NCBI GenBank assembly: GCA_964461025.1
Contig: CAYWSE010000006.1
Span: 13,020-77,019, forward strand
Reading direction: 5' to 3'
Source: JAHBVL01 sp964461025
GTDB taxonomy: Bacteria > Chloroflexota > Chloroflexia > Thermomicrobiales > UBA6265
Length of the DNA stretch: 64,000 bases
The translations under genes were made by a program, and so were the position numbers. Below are positions 33,397 to 41,659 of this stretch, piece after piece. Numbering within the stretch: the stretch's first letter is position 1; each line of letters begins with the position of its first letter. Below the pieces are notes generated by a model that worked only from the letters and a program-made list of their open reading frames with translations, searched no databases and had not been told where the DNA came from.

Positions 33397-35787
33397 ATGG
33401 CGGCATCTTTTCTGCCAGCAACAGCACAAATCCTGATCGGACGCGACCGCGAGATCGTGCAACTGCTGGCCCTTCTGCTCGATCCGTCGATTCGCCTGAT
33501 CACGCTCACCGGTCCCGGTGGCGTCGGCAAGACGCAGCTCAGCGCCGAGGCTGTGCGACGGTTGATCGCCGCCGAGGAACGCGACGTTGCCTTCGTTGCG
33601 CTCGCATCGCTCTCCGATCCTGATCTTGTCGCTCCCACGATTGGACAGGCATTCGGGTTGAGCAATGTCGATGCGGACGCCTTGCCCGAGCGACTGGGCG
33701 TTCTGGTGGGAGATTGTCCAACGCTGCTTCTCCTCGACAACTTTGAGCATCTTGTCGACGCCGCCCCGCTGATTGTCGCGCTGCTGAACGAATCGCCCGC
33801 CTTGCAGGTGGTGGTGACGAGTCGCGTGCTGCTTCGACTCTCCCTCGAGCGAGAATTCCCGGTTCAGCCACTTCAGTTCCTCGATTCCGAAGAGTCGCCC
33901 CATTCGGAACGAGCTCCCGCCGTCAAGCTCTTCCTGCGTTGTGCCGGACTCGATGGCGCCCGGCTGAGTTCGGACGAGCTAGCAACGGTCACCGAGATTT
34001 GCCGGCGCGCCGATGGACTGCCGCTGGCGATCGAGCTCGCCGCCGCCAAATCCCGCCTCCTGACGTTGCCGGAGCTCCTGACCCGCATGAACCCAGCCCT
34101 GCCGCTGCTGGTGGATGGTCACCGCGACGCCCCGGCCCGGTTGCGGACGATGCACAACGCGGTCGCCTGGTCATACGACTTGCTGAATGACGAGGAACAG
34201 CACCTTTTCTGCGCTCTGAGTGTTTTTTCCGGCGGCTTCACCATTCCAGCCGCAGAGGCTGTCGCTCGGGTTTTTGGCGACATAGACATACTGACCGGCT
34301 TGCAGTCATTGCTCGATCATTCGTTGATAAAGCGCGAACATGCTGAAGATCGATCACAACGATTCACCATGCTCGAGACCATTCGCGAGTATGGTCTGGA
34401 ACGCCTCGCTGCCGAAGGCGAAGAGCAATCAGTACGAAAAGCGCATGCCGACTGGTTTGCTCGTCTCGTGCCACCCCAGCAGATCAGGGATATTGTCGGG
34501 CTCTCCTGGCATCAGTTCCTGGCTCCCGGTGATCAGGACAACCTTCGGTTGGCGCTGAAGTGGTCGCTGGCACAGGGTGCCGGCCTGGCTGCAACCTCCG
34601 TCGCCTCCCTGTTGACGCCTTTCTGGTGGCAGCAGGGGTATTTCAGTGAGGCAAGAGACGCGTACAACGCCCTCGTGGCCATCGCCGACACATTGCCTTT
34701 GTCTTTGCGCGGCATGGTTTACGGCGCGGCTTCCGAGTTCGCAATTCAACAGAGCGCCTTCTCATCGAGCGGGGAACTCGCGGCAAAAGCGCTGGAATAT
34801 GCACGCGAGATTAGCGACGACGAGCTCATCCGCTGGCACTTGCGGCAAATCTCGTGGGCAACGATGGTGCACGATCCAGCCGCGGCAATCGCTCCGGCCG
34901 AAGAGATAATCGAAATTTCCCGCCATGCCGGCGACATTCAAGGAGAGGTGCGGGCGCTCTGCATGCTGGCAATGTGCAAGGTCTATGACAACCGGCTGGA
35001 GGAAGCAATCGGCCACGAGGCCGATGCCGAAGCGGCGCTGAAAAGTCTCGTGGATCCCGATCCTGCGCTGGAAACCGAGCGGATTCAAATGCGCGGCAGC
35101 CTTGCCTTTTACTCGTCGCGCTACGACGAGGCGTTGCCGCTCCTGAACTTGGCGCTGGCCGAACGGCGAGCACAGGGCAATCGCGTGTTTGAAATGCATT
35201 GCCTCCGCGACATCGGACGCATCCATCTCATCAAAGGCGACCGCCGCGGCGCCGCGGAGCGGTTCTCCGAGGCGTTGGCAATCGCGTATCTCCTCGGTTC
35301 GGAGCACGGCAAGAGCTACTGCTTCGATGAAGCCGCCGCGGTGGGGTCGAACGACAAGGATTCGGCGAATCTGCTGGGCGCGTCATCAGCGCTCCGGAAG
35401 AAACTCAAGCTTGCCAGCATTCCCACCGAGAAGTCGCTCCGGGAGGACACACGATCCAGACTCGTCGCTGCCATGGGCGAGACTGGATTTGGCGAAGCAT
35501 TTCGCGCCGGAACGATGTTGACGAGCATGGAGGCATACAGAACCGCCCAACGCTCTCTGGAGTCGACCAGCTGCGAGACGGCGCCTTCGACAGGTTCGCT
35601 GCTAACAAGCCGCGAGCGGGAGGTGTTGCGACTGGTCGCCGCAGGAAAGTCCGACCGCGAAATCGGCGAGATCCTCTTCATCAGCCGTCGCACCGCCGCC
35701 ACGCACGTTTCGAGCATCCTCCGCAAATGCGATCTCCACTCCCGCGCCGAGGCGGCAGCCTGGGCGGTCCGCAACGATCTTTCCTGA
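33397..35787 (+). CDS. STAND ATPase regulator with C-terminal LuxR helix-turn-helix (copy 1)
   Basis: 796 residues from ATG 33397; the open frame begins at 33139 but overlaps the dehydrogenase. NB-ARC-type ATPase (COG3903-like): Walker A GPGGVGKT (39-46), Walker B LLLLDNF (Asp114), VVVTSR sensor and GLPLAIELAAAKSRLL (~207). A helical TPR-like region follows (~400-690), then a GerE/LuxR DNA-binding domain (LTSREREVLRLVAAGKSDRE ... SRRTAATHVSSILRKC) at ~730-790. Such MalT-like switches bind a signal or partner, hydrolyse ATP slowly and activate transcription. An exported SnoaL-like gene follows 104 bases downstream, as at two other loci. Confidence 0.9.
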   Translation: MAASFLPATAQILIGRDREIVQLLALLLDPSIRLITLTGPGGVGKTQLSAEAVRRLIAAEERDVAFVALASLSDPDLVAPTIGQAFGLSNVDADALPERLGVLVGDCPTLLLLDNFEHLVDAAPLIVALLNESPALQVVVTSRVLLRLSLEREFPVQPLQFLDSEESPHSERAPAVKLFLRCAGLDGARLSSDELATVTEICRRADGLPLAIELAAAKSRLLTLPELLTRMNPALPLLVDGHRDAPARLRTMHNAVAWSYDLLNDEEQHLFCALSVFSGGFTIPAAEAVARVFGDIDILTGLQSLLDHSLIKREHAEDRSQRFTMLETIREYGLERLAAEGEEQSVRKAHADWFARLVPPQQIRDIVGLSWHQFLAPGDQDNLRLALKWSLAQGAGLAATSVASLLTPFWWQQGYFSEARDAYNALVAIADTLPLSLRGMVYGAASEFAIQQSAFSSSGELAAKALEYAREISDDELIRWHLRQISWATMVHDPAAAIAPAEEIIEISRHAGDIQGEVRALCMLAMCKVYDNRLEEAIGHEADAEAALKSLVDPDPALETERIQMRGSLAFYSSRYDEALPLLNLALAERRAQGNRVFEMHCLRDIGRIHLIKGDRRGAAERFSEALAIAYLLGSEHGKSYCFDEAAAVGSNDKDSANLLGASSALRKKLKLASIPTEKSLREDTRSRLVAAMGETGFGEAFRAGTMLTSMEAYRTAQRSLESTSCETAPSTGSLLTSREREVLRLVAAGKSDREIGEILFISRRTAATHVSSILRKCDLHSRAEAAAWAVRNDLS

Positions 35788-35891
35788 CCTGCTTGCACAT
35801 TTGACGTAGACCGCGCACATATCGCAAACCGTCAACCTGACGGATGCCTCCCGGTGATCTCTCCGCAAAGATCGAACCGGGAGACCATCCG

Positions 35892-36980
35892 ATGGTTGAT
35901 GCAAAACGCCTCATCTCTCTCGCGGTGACGTTCGCCATTATGCTGAATGCCGCGACGGTTGCGACTGTCTGGACGCGAGGACCTGCCGGCGCAGATGGAG
36001 CACCGGCAGTCGTTGCCGTTGTTCAACGCTTCTACGACGCCATCAACATCGCCATTGCCTCGAGCGACACGCAACCCCTGCGCGCCGTCATCGCGCAGTC
36101 CTATGTCGATACGAACCCGTTTGCCAGTCAGGCCTCCGATCGCCAGGGACTGGTCGAGCACGTCCAGAGCCTTCACGCCATCGATCCGGGTTTGCGACTC
36201 TTCGTAACGGGCACCGATGTCGCCGGCAATTGGGCGCGAGTGAGTCTCGAAATCATACCCGGCAGCGAAGCTCGATTGAAGTTCCACCGATCTGGTCTGT
36301 GGCCGGAGCGCGAGGAGCTTGCGATCGCAGCAGGACAGGTTCGCGAACGACGCGGAGACAACTCCGGCCTCGTTCAGGTGAGGTTCGGTTGCGGATTCGA
36401 ATTTCCGGCGAGCCGCGGCGATGACATCATCCGAGTCACGCGCATCGAAATGCCGCCGCGAGCGTCGACGCGGGTGTCGAGTCCCCTGGGATCGCTCGGC
36501 ATGCGGGTCATCGCGGGGAGTGCGACATACATCGACGTCCGGTCAGAATCCTCCGATCGCTCAGCCGCCAGGTCGGAGCTCACCCTGCTCCAGGAAGGAT
36601 CGACGGTGACCGCTTCTTCCGGCACGCACCGAATTTCGTCCGGCAGTAACGGTGCGATCTTGCTGCTCTTCACACAGCACGTCGAATCGGTCCTCGGCGG
36701 ACCGTGGAACGATCGGTCCGCTCTCGACCCCCGCGTTCATGCAGTCGAGATGCTCAGCGCCCAGCAACAGATCAATTGCGCAGAAATCAGCATGATGCCG
36801 AATGCGACCGTGTTCGTGCCGAGTATCGACGGCGTGGTCGTTGTTCCTGATTCATCGCTCGAACGCTGCTGGCCGCCGCCGCACAAGGTTGACGGTCTCC
36901 GCGCTCTTCGCAACTGCTACGCAGAGCCAGCATCGCTGCTGATCCTCGACGCTGCAGCGGTACTCTTTCCCCCAACCTAA
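35892..36980 (+). CDS. Exported SnoaL/NTF2-like protein, partner of STAND copy 1
   Basis: 362 residues from ATG 35892, with GGGAG nine bases upstream. One N-terminal membrane segment (LISLAVTFAIMLNAATVATV) acts as signal or anchor. Residues ~38-150 form a SnoaL/NTF2-like domain: VVQRFYDAINIAIASSDTQP, LRAVIAQSYVD and LHAIDPGLRLFV. The rest (~185-355) is beta-rich and cupin-like (FGCGFEFPASRGDD, IRVTRIEMPP ..., LLFTQHVESVLGG), with several cysteines. Three relatives in the window share the FYDA(I/V)N motif. This copy is the most diverged. Function unknown. Confidence 0.75.
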   Translation: MVDAKRLISLAVTFAIMLNAATVATVWTRGPAGADGAPAVVAVVQRFYDAINIAIASSDTQPLRAVIAQSYVDTNPFASQASDRQGLVEHVQSLHAIDPGLRLFVTGTDVAGNWARVSLEIIPGSEARLKFHRSGLWPEREELAIAAGQVRERRGDNSGLVQVRFGCGFEFPASRGDDIIRVTRIEMPPRASTRVSSPLGSLGMRVIAGSATYIDVRSESSDRSAARSELTLLQEGSTVTASSGTHRISSGSNGAILLLFTQHVESVLGGPWNDRSALDPRVHAVEMLSAQQQINCAEISMMPNATVFVPSIDGVVVVPDSSLERCWPPPHKVDGLRALRNCYAEPASLLILDAAAVLFPPT

Positions 36981-37025
36981 GTAGTAAGTCCAACGTTCAT
37001 TGCCCTGTCAGCTCCCCAATTGCCA

Positions 37026-37075
37026 TGTCATTCTGAGCGCCAGCGAAGAATCTCCCGCCGCAGCGGTAAGCCACC
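37026..37075. repeat. Solo copy of the inner ATCTCCCGCCGCAGCGG repeat
   Basis: TGTCATTCTGAGCGCCAGCG then AAGAATCTCCCGCCGCAGCGG, matching the inner repeat of the 4082-4322 element but without the CGCCATTTATGGCG ends. Lies in the 216-base gap between the SnoaL-like gene and the epimerase. Confidence 0.65.
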
Positions 37076-37196
37076 AACCCAGTCGATCGAATCGCCGCAG
37101 CCACTTCCCGAATCTCGTGTCTGTGCTGAGTTCTTCGCGCCCGGCATACTACGCAGCATGGAAAGCAGGCAAATGACACAACAGGAGCGCATGCAA

Positions 37197-38042
37197 ATGA
37201 AGGTTCTGGTCACCGGCGGAAGCGGCAAACTCGGCACATTCGTCGTCAACGACCTGGCCGCTCACGGCTACGATGTCGTCAGCATCGATCAGAAAGCGCC
37301 AACTGATCTGCCATCCTCGGCCCGGTTCATCAAAACAGACTTGCACAGCATTGGTGAAATCGCCAACGCCATGCGCGGTGCGGCCGGCATCGTTCACCTC
37401 GGCGCCATTCCCAACCCCTATGGCGTCGCCGACGAAGTCGTCTTTGCCAATAACACCCAGGCCACCTTCGCCGTCCTGCAGGCCGCCTCGCTGCTCGGCG
37501 TGAAGAAAGCCGTCATCGCCTCCAGTGTGTCCGCCTATGGCGCCGCCTGGTCGCTGACGCCGCTTCTGCCACGCTACGCGCCCGTCGACGAGCAACACCC
37601 GATGGACAATCACGATGCCTACGGTCTCTCCAAGGAAGTCGACGAACGCACCGCCGAGATGTTCGTCAGGCGAGACGGCATGCAGATCGCCGCGATGCGC
37701 TTTCATTGGGTCGGCGCTCCGGACGAAATCGCCGGTATTGGTCCCGACGGCATGACGGAGGAAGAGCTCGTCGGCAACGCCAAAATCCTCTGGGGATATG
37801 TCGATGCCCGTGACGCCGCCGCCGCATGCCGCCTCGCTCTGGAAGCCGATTTTGGCGGATTCGAGCCGTTTAACGTCGTCGCTCCCGATACCCAGAGCCA
37901 CACGCCGACCGAAGATCTGCTCCGCCTCTACGCGCCAAACACCGAGTTGAAAGGCAAGCTCCCGGGAACGACCTCCGGCTACTCGACCGAAAAGGCTCGC
38001 CGCCTCCTCGGCTGGGAATGCCAGTACGGATGGCGTAGCTGA
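37197..38042 (+). CDS. NAD-dependent epimerase/dehydratase family protein
   Basis: 281 residues from ATG 37197, where CAGGAGC gives a nine-base spacer; ATG 37191 and 37173 are weaker. Extended short-chain dehydrogenase: nucleotide-binding VTGGSGKLGTFVVNDL (residues 4-19), VHLGAIPNP, VIASSVSAYGAAW and the YxxxK dyad AYGLSKEVDERTAEMF. Likely a sugar-nucleotide or uronate dehydrogenase-like enzyme; no sugar pathway genes adjoin, so substrate is open. Confidence 0.88.
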   Translation: MKVLVTGGSGKLGTFVVNDLAAHGYDVVSIDQKAPTDLPSSARFIKTDLHSIGEIANAMRGAAGIVHLGAIPNPYGVADEVVFANNTQATFAVLQAASLLGVKKAVIASSVSAYGAAWSLTPLLPRYAPVDEQHPMDNHDAYGLSKEVDERTAEMFVRRDGMQIAAMRFHWVGAPDEIAGIGPDGMTEEELVGNAKILWGYVDARDAAAACRLALEADFGGFEPFNVVAPDTQSHTPTEDLLRLYAPNTELKGKLPGTTSGYSTEKARRLLGWECQYGWRS

Positions 38043-38254
38043 CCCTTGGGGCCGGTCGCACGCTCGCATCTGTGGCGCTTGTCGCACGGATGTCGCCCAC
38101 TCCAACTCGTCACAGGCGCCAGGGTTCCCTGAAGGCGAGCAACGACCGCGCTGTCTGATGACTCCGTCTCGTACGATCTGTCAGATTTCCCCACCCGAAG
38201 CGTTTATCTGAGCGAGAGAACGTTTGGGACAGGGTCTGTCAGGTCAACGAGGCA

Positions 38255-38839
38255 ATGTTGAGCAACCCATTCGCCAGCGACGCAACTCCGGCGCTGCACG
38301 TCATTCCCGAAACTGACGAAGCCCTGGCCGCGCGTGCCTCCATCGACGAAGCCGCGCTCGCTGAGCTCTATCGACGCCATGTTGGCGCGGTCTATCGCTT
38401 CTGCTTGCTCAGGCTAAACAACCGGCAACTTGCTGAAGACTGCACCAGCGAGATCTTTACGCGCGTCGTCAGCGCGATCGATCGCTTCCAGCCCGATCGC
38501 TTTCGTGGCTGGCTCTTCACCATCGCTCGCAATGAGGTCACCAACGTCTATCGCCAGAATCGAACCACGTTCTCGCTTGACGTTGCCGAGGACGTCTCGT
38601 CGTCCGACGACATCGAGGCGATGACCGAACAATCGCTCGCATTGCAGGAGGTCGCACGGCATTTGTCCGCTCTCACCCCCGATCAACGCGCGGTGATCGA
38701 ACTGCGCTTTGCCGGCCTGACAGGTCAGGAGATCGCCGTCGCTATGAATCGGAACGATGCCTGGGTTCACACCACGCAATACCGCGCGATCAGGGCGCTC
38801 AAATCGAGAATGGTCCCACCTCCCGGAGGTCTGACGTGA
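38255..38839 (+). CDS. ECF RNA polymerase sigma factor (pair 1)
   Basis: 194 residues. Sigma-70 region 2: ALAELYRRHVGAVYRFCLLR, QLAEDCTSEIFTRVVSAIDR and FRGWLFTIARNEVTNVYR. Region 4: LTPDQRAVIELRFAGLTGQE, IAVAMNRNDAWVHTTQYRAI. The anti-sigma-like gene downstream overlaps by four bases (GTGA), the usual layout for an ECF sigma factor and its inhibitor. The inducing signal would presumably be read by the extracytoplasmic NHL domain of the partner. Confidence 0.9.
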   Translation: MLSNPFASDATPALHVIPETDEALAARASIDEAALAELYRRHVGAVYRFCLLRLNNRQLAEDCTSEIFTRVVSAIDRFQPDRFRGWLFTIARNEVTNVYRQNRTTFSLDVAEDVSSSDDIEAMTEQSLALQEVARHLSALTPDQRAVIELRFAGLTGQEIAVAMNRNDAWVHTTQYRAIRALKSRMVPPPGGLT

Positions 38840-40227
38840 AATTCCGGCGCGACAACAACCGGCAGGCGACGATCTCGCTGAACAACTACTGGGACGCACT
38901 CGTCGGCCATGCTGGAGCCGAAACGCTCCCTGGTCCTGACACCGATCCAGAGATTGCAAGGATCGCTCGTCATCTTGACCAGGTCGCAGTGGCGATCCTG
39001 CCCGATGCCAGCTTTGTCGCCCGGCTGGAGGGACAGTTGCTCGTTCACCAGAGAGAGAGTGCCGCAATGATCGCCCCCCTGACTGCTCCGGACGTTCGAT
39101 GGAGCGATCCAGCACCGCATTCGCGGCCGGCGCGAAACGCTGCGTCCGTTCGGTGGCTGGTGGCCGCCGCCGCTGCGTGCATCGTTCTTGGCATTGCGAT
39201 GTATGGGCGGTTTGGCTGGTTTGGCGACGACGCCCCACCGGTTCCAGTTATTCCGGCTGTTATGCAATCGGATGCGACCCCGGAAGCATCGCCGGCCGGC
39301 ACGCCCGCCGTGATGGTCAATCCAAACAACATTGCAGCGATCTGGCAATGGGATCTTCCCCCTGAATACAACCAGAACGATGGGCTCGATCAATTTTTGC
39401 GCGTTGCCATCGGCCCGGACGGCACGATTTATGCCATCGATCCGGACGCAGACGGGGCAATTCATCTTCTCGACGCGGACGGCACTCAAACCGGCACATG
39501 GGGTAGCCCTGGTACAGAGCCGGGCGCCTTCAATTTCGCTCTCCCCAGCTCCACCAATCCATTGCCCGGTGGGGATATCGATTTTGACGCCGAAGGAAAC
39601 ATCTACGTCTTCGACAGCGGCAACGACCGCATTCAGAAGTTCAGCCCCGATCGGCAGTTCATCAGGGAATGGCCAATCGAGGGGAGTGATCGTGTCGAGT
39701 ACAACAAGCCACTTGGCGCCGTCGATCCGGTCAACGAGAGGGTGTACGTCGTCACCGAGCTCTATCCCCGGGTGCAAGTCTTCGATCTGGAAGGAAATCT
39801 GCTGAATACCTGGGGCGAGTTCGGCGGAAAAGAGGGCCAGTTCCGGGCGCCATCCGATGTGGCGGTGGCGCCGGATGGGACGGTCTGGATCTCCGACAAG
39901 GGAATCGCCCGCATCCAGCACTTTGATGCCGACGGCGCCTTCCTCGGCATGATCGGCGGCGAACGGGGCGGCGAGCCCGGGCAATTCAACCAGGTCACCG
40001 GTCTGTTCATCGACAACGATTACAACATCTACGTCGCCGACTTCGGCAATGGCCGGATTCAGGTCGTTCGCCCGGATGGAACGCCACTTCTCGCGTTCAC
40101 CGTGATCGGTGGAACAGAACGCATCGCCGGCGCCTACTCGCTCTGGGTCGATGACGAGGGCAGCTTATATGTCGGCGATTCCTACGACGACCGCGTGCTC
40201 AAATTGCAGCTCCCCCCACTGCACTGA
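38836..40227 (+). CDS. Putative anti-sigma factor with extracytoplasmic NHL beta-propeller
   Basis: 463 residues from GTG 38836. Residues 1-95 are cytoplasmic without a HxxxCxxC zinc site but with NNYWDALVG, similar to DRYWDELLAS in the 49162-50289 protein. A single membrane helix (WLVAAAAACIVLGIAMYG, ~105-123) precedes a linker and an NHL propeller (~160-460) with repeated blades such as FDAEGNIYVFDSGNDRIQKF, VAPDGTVWISDKGIARIQHF and IDNDYNIYVADFGNGRIQVV. The position right after a sigma factor suggests the propeller senses an extracellular or cell-wall ligand and releases sigma. Confidence 0.82.
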   Translation: MKFRRDNNRQATISLNNYWDALVGHAGAETLPGPDTDPEIARIARHLDQVAVAILPDASFVARLEGQLLVHQRESAAMIAPLTAPDVRWSDPAPHSRPARNAASVRWLVAAAAACIVLGIAMYGRFGWFGDDAPPVPVIPAVMQSDATPEASPAGTPAVMVNPNNIAAIWQWDLPPEYNQNDGLDQFLRVAIGPDGTIYAIDPDADGAIHLLDADGTQTGTWGSPGTEPGAFNFALPSSTNPLPGGDIDFDAEGNIYVFDSGNDRIQKFSPDRQFIREWPIEGSDRVEYNKPLGAVDPVNERVYVVTELYPRVQVFDLEGNLLNTWGEFGGKEGQFRAPSDVAVAPDGTVWISDKGIARIQHFDADGAFLGMIGGERGGEPGQFNQVTGLFIDNDYNIYVADFGNGRIQVVRPDGTPLLAFTVIGGTERIAGAYSLWVDDEGSLYVGDSYDDRVLKLQLPPLH

Positions 40228-40339
40228 CGGCAAATCACTACTCGGTACGACATCGATTGGATCTTTCGGACAGTTCAAAGATCACATCTGGCTACGCAAC
40301 CGGACCCTTTCGAGAGTTGCTGTCCAGGCAGGAGCCACC

Positions 40340-41599
40340 ATGAGCAGAACCCTCGCGGGAATCTCGCTGATCTTGATGCTGTTGACCGGTCTCGTGGTCG
40401 GACAGCTCGGCATAGTAGGCACATCCCGGCGGGCGCCAGTTTCGATCTCTTCCGCCGCGTCGCTCCAGGGATCCTACGAGTTTTACGACGCAATCAATGA
40501 CTTCATGGCGACCGGGAATCCTGCGCAGCTTCGGTCGACCCTGCACCCAGAGTTCGTCGATCACTCGCTGGACGCGGGCAGCCCGGCCACTGGCGCCGAT
40601 CTGGAGCGATACATCGACTCCGTGCGCCTGGCATCACCTGGACTCGAATTCTCCATCACGGCTGTCCTCCGTGAGCCGGGAGTCGTTGCTGTGACGATCG
40701 TGAGCGAGTTGCCCGTGCATGAGGAAGATGTGCGACTACGGCTCGACGTTCACGACAGTCTCCCGGCATTCGATCTGCTGAGATTCCGCGGATCGAGACT
40801 CATCGAGCGCTGGTCGTTTCCCACGGCGCCTCGGATCGGTCACGTGGAGACGCTCGCCGAAGTCACATTTGAGCTATCCGTGCGAACGACGGGCTACATC
40901 CTGGAGCGGTATACGCTCGACCAGTCAGAACACTTGGACTTGCTCCATGAGACAGGCGTCGTGATTCTGACAGAAAGCGGAGCGGTGTCCTGCGAGAGTA
41001 TCGCGACCTCGCGTCTCGGGCAATTGCAGGACACACAGGAACCATGCCGAAAACACCAGGGAAGCAATGTGATCATTGAGGGTGGACGATCGATTCGGCT
41101 GACGAACCCTGGCGCGGAACTTGCCTCATTCGTCACGTGGAGACTGCAAGAAGACGGTATCGCGCCAGGTGCTTCTGACACTGGGGGCAGCGTAGGCGGG
41201 CAGTCGGAGGTTTCCGGGCAGGTGCTTGCGTTCGGCTCGTTCGAGCTGAAGGGTCGAGAACCGCTGGAAATCGTCATCCAACAGGCGTACCTCGAGCCGG
41301 GGAACGGCATTGCCGAACACGTGGTGATCGGGGAAGAAATCGTGCTTCCTGTCGCCGGTGAGATCAGCGTGTCCAGCCTGTACGGAGACTTGGAGAGCCT
41401 CACATCGACCGGACAACTGACCCCAGTCGGCCCGCCGCCTGTTGTGACTGCTCATACGGCGATTGTGGCCCACCACGACGCCAGCGTTGGCTATCGCAAC
41501 GTGACCAATGCGGGAACCACCGTCCTCGTGTTCAGCATCGCGCCCGCGAAGACATCAATCGCAGACGAGGTCGCGCCAAGCGAGCGGCAATTGAATTGA
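40340..41599 (+). CDS. Exported SnoaL/NTF2-like protein with cupin-like C-terminus (upstream of STAND copy 2)
   Basis: 419 residues from ATG 40340, with AGGAG five bases upstream. An N-terminal hydrophobic segment (LAGISLILMLLTGLVVGQLG) anchors or exports it. SnoaL-like domain ~35-165: YEFYDAINDFMATGNPAQLR, LHPEFVDH, RLASPGLEF, then FRGSRLIERWS. Two beta-rich cupin-like parts follow (~170-290, ~300-400), the second with IVIQQAYLEPGNGIAEHVVI and GEEIVLPVAG. It precedes the STAND gene by 60 bases on the same strand. Confidence 0.78.
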   Translation: MSRTLAGISLILMLLTGLVVGQLGIVGTSRRAPVSISSAASLQGSYEFYDAINDFMATGNPAQLRSTLHPEFVDHSLDAGSPATGADLERYIDSVRLASPGLEFSITAVLREPGVVAVTIVSELPVHEEDVRLRLDVHDSLPAFDLLRFRGSRLIERWSFPTAPRIGHVETLAEVTFELSVRTTGYILERYTLDQSEHLDLLHETGVVILTESGAVSCESIATSRLGQLQDTQEPCRKHQGSNVIIEGGRSIRLTNPGAELASFVTWRLQEDGIAPGASDTGGSVGGQSEVSGQVLAFGSFELKGREPLEIVIQQAYLEPGNGIAEHVVIGEEIVLPVAGEISVSSLYGDLESLTSTGQLTPVGPPPVVTAHTAIVAHHDASVGYRNVTNAGTTVLVFSIAPAKTSIADEVAPSERQLN

Positions 41600-41659
41600 C
41601 CTGACGCGAATCGTCGGCCATAGTGTGTCGATACATAATGACTCTGCACGGAGTCTCCT

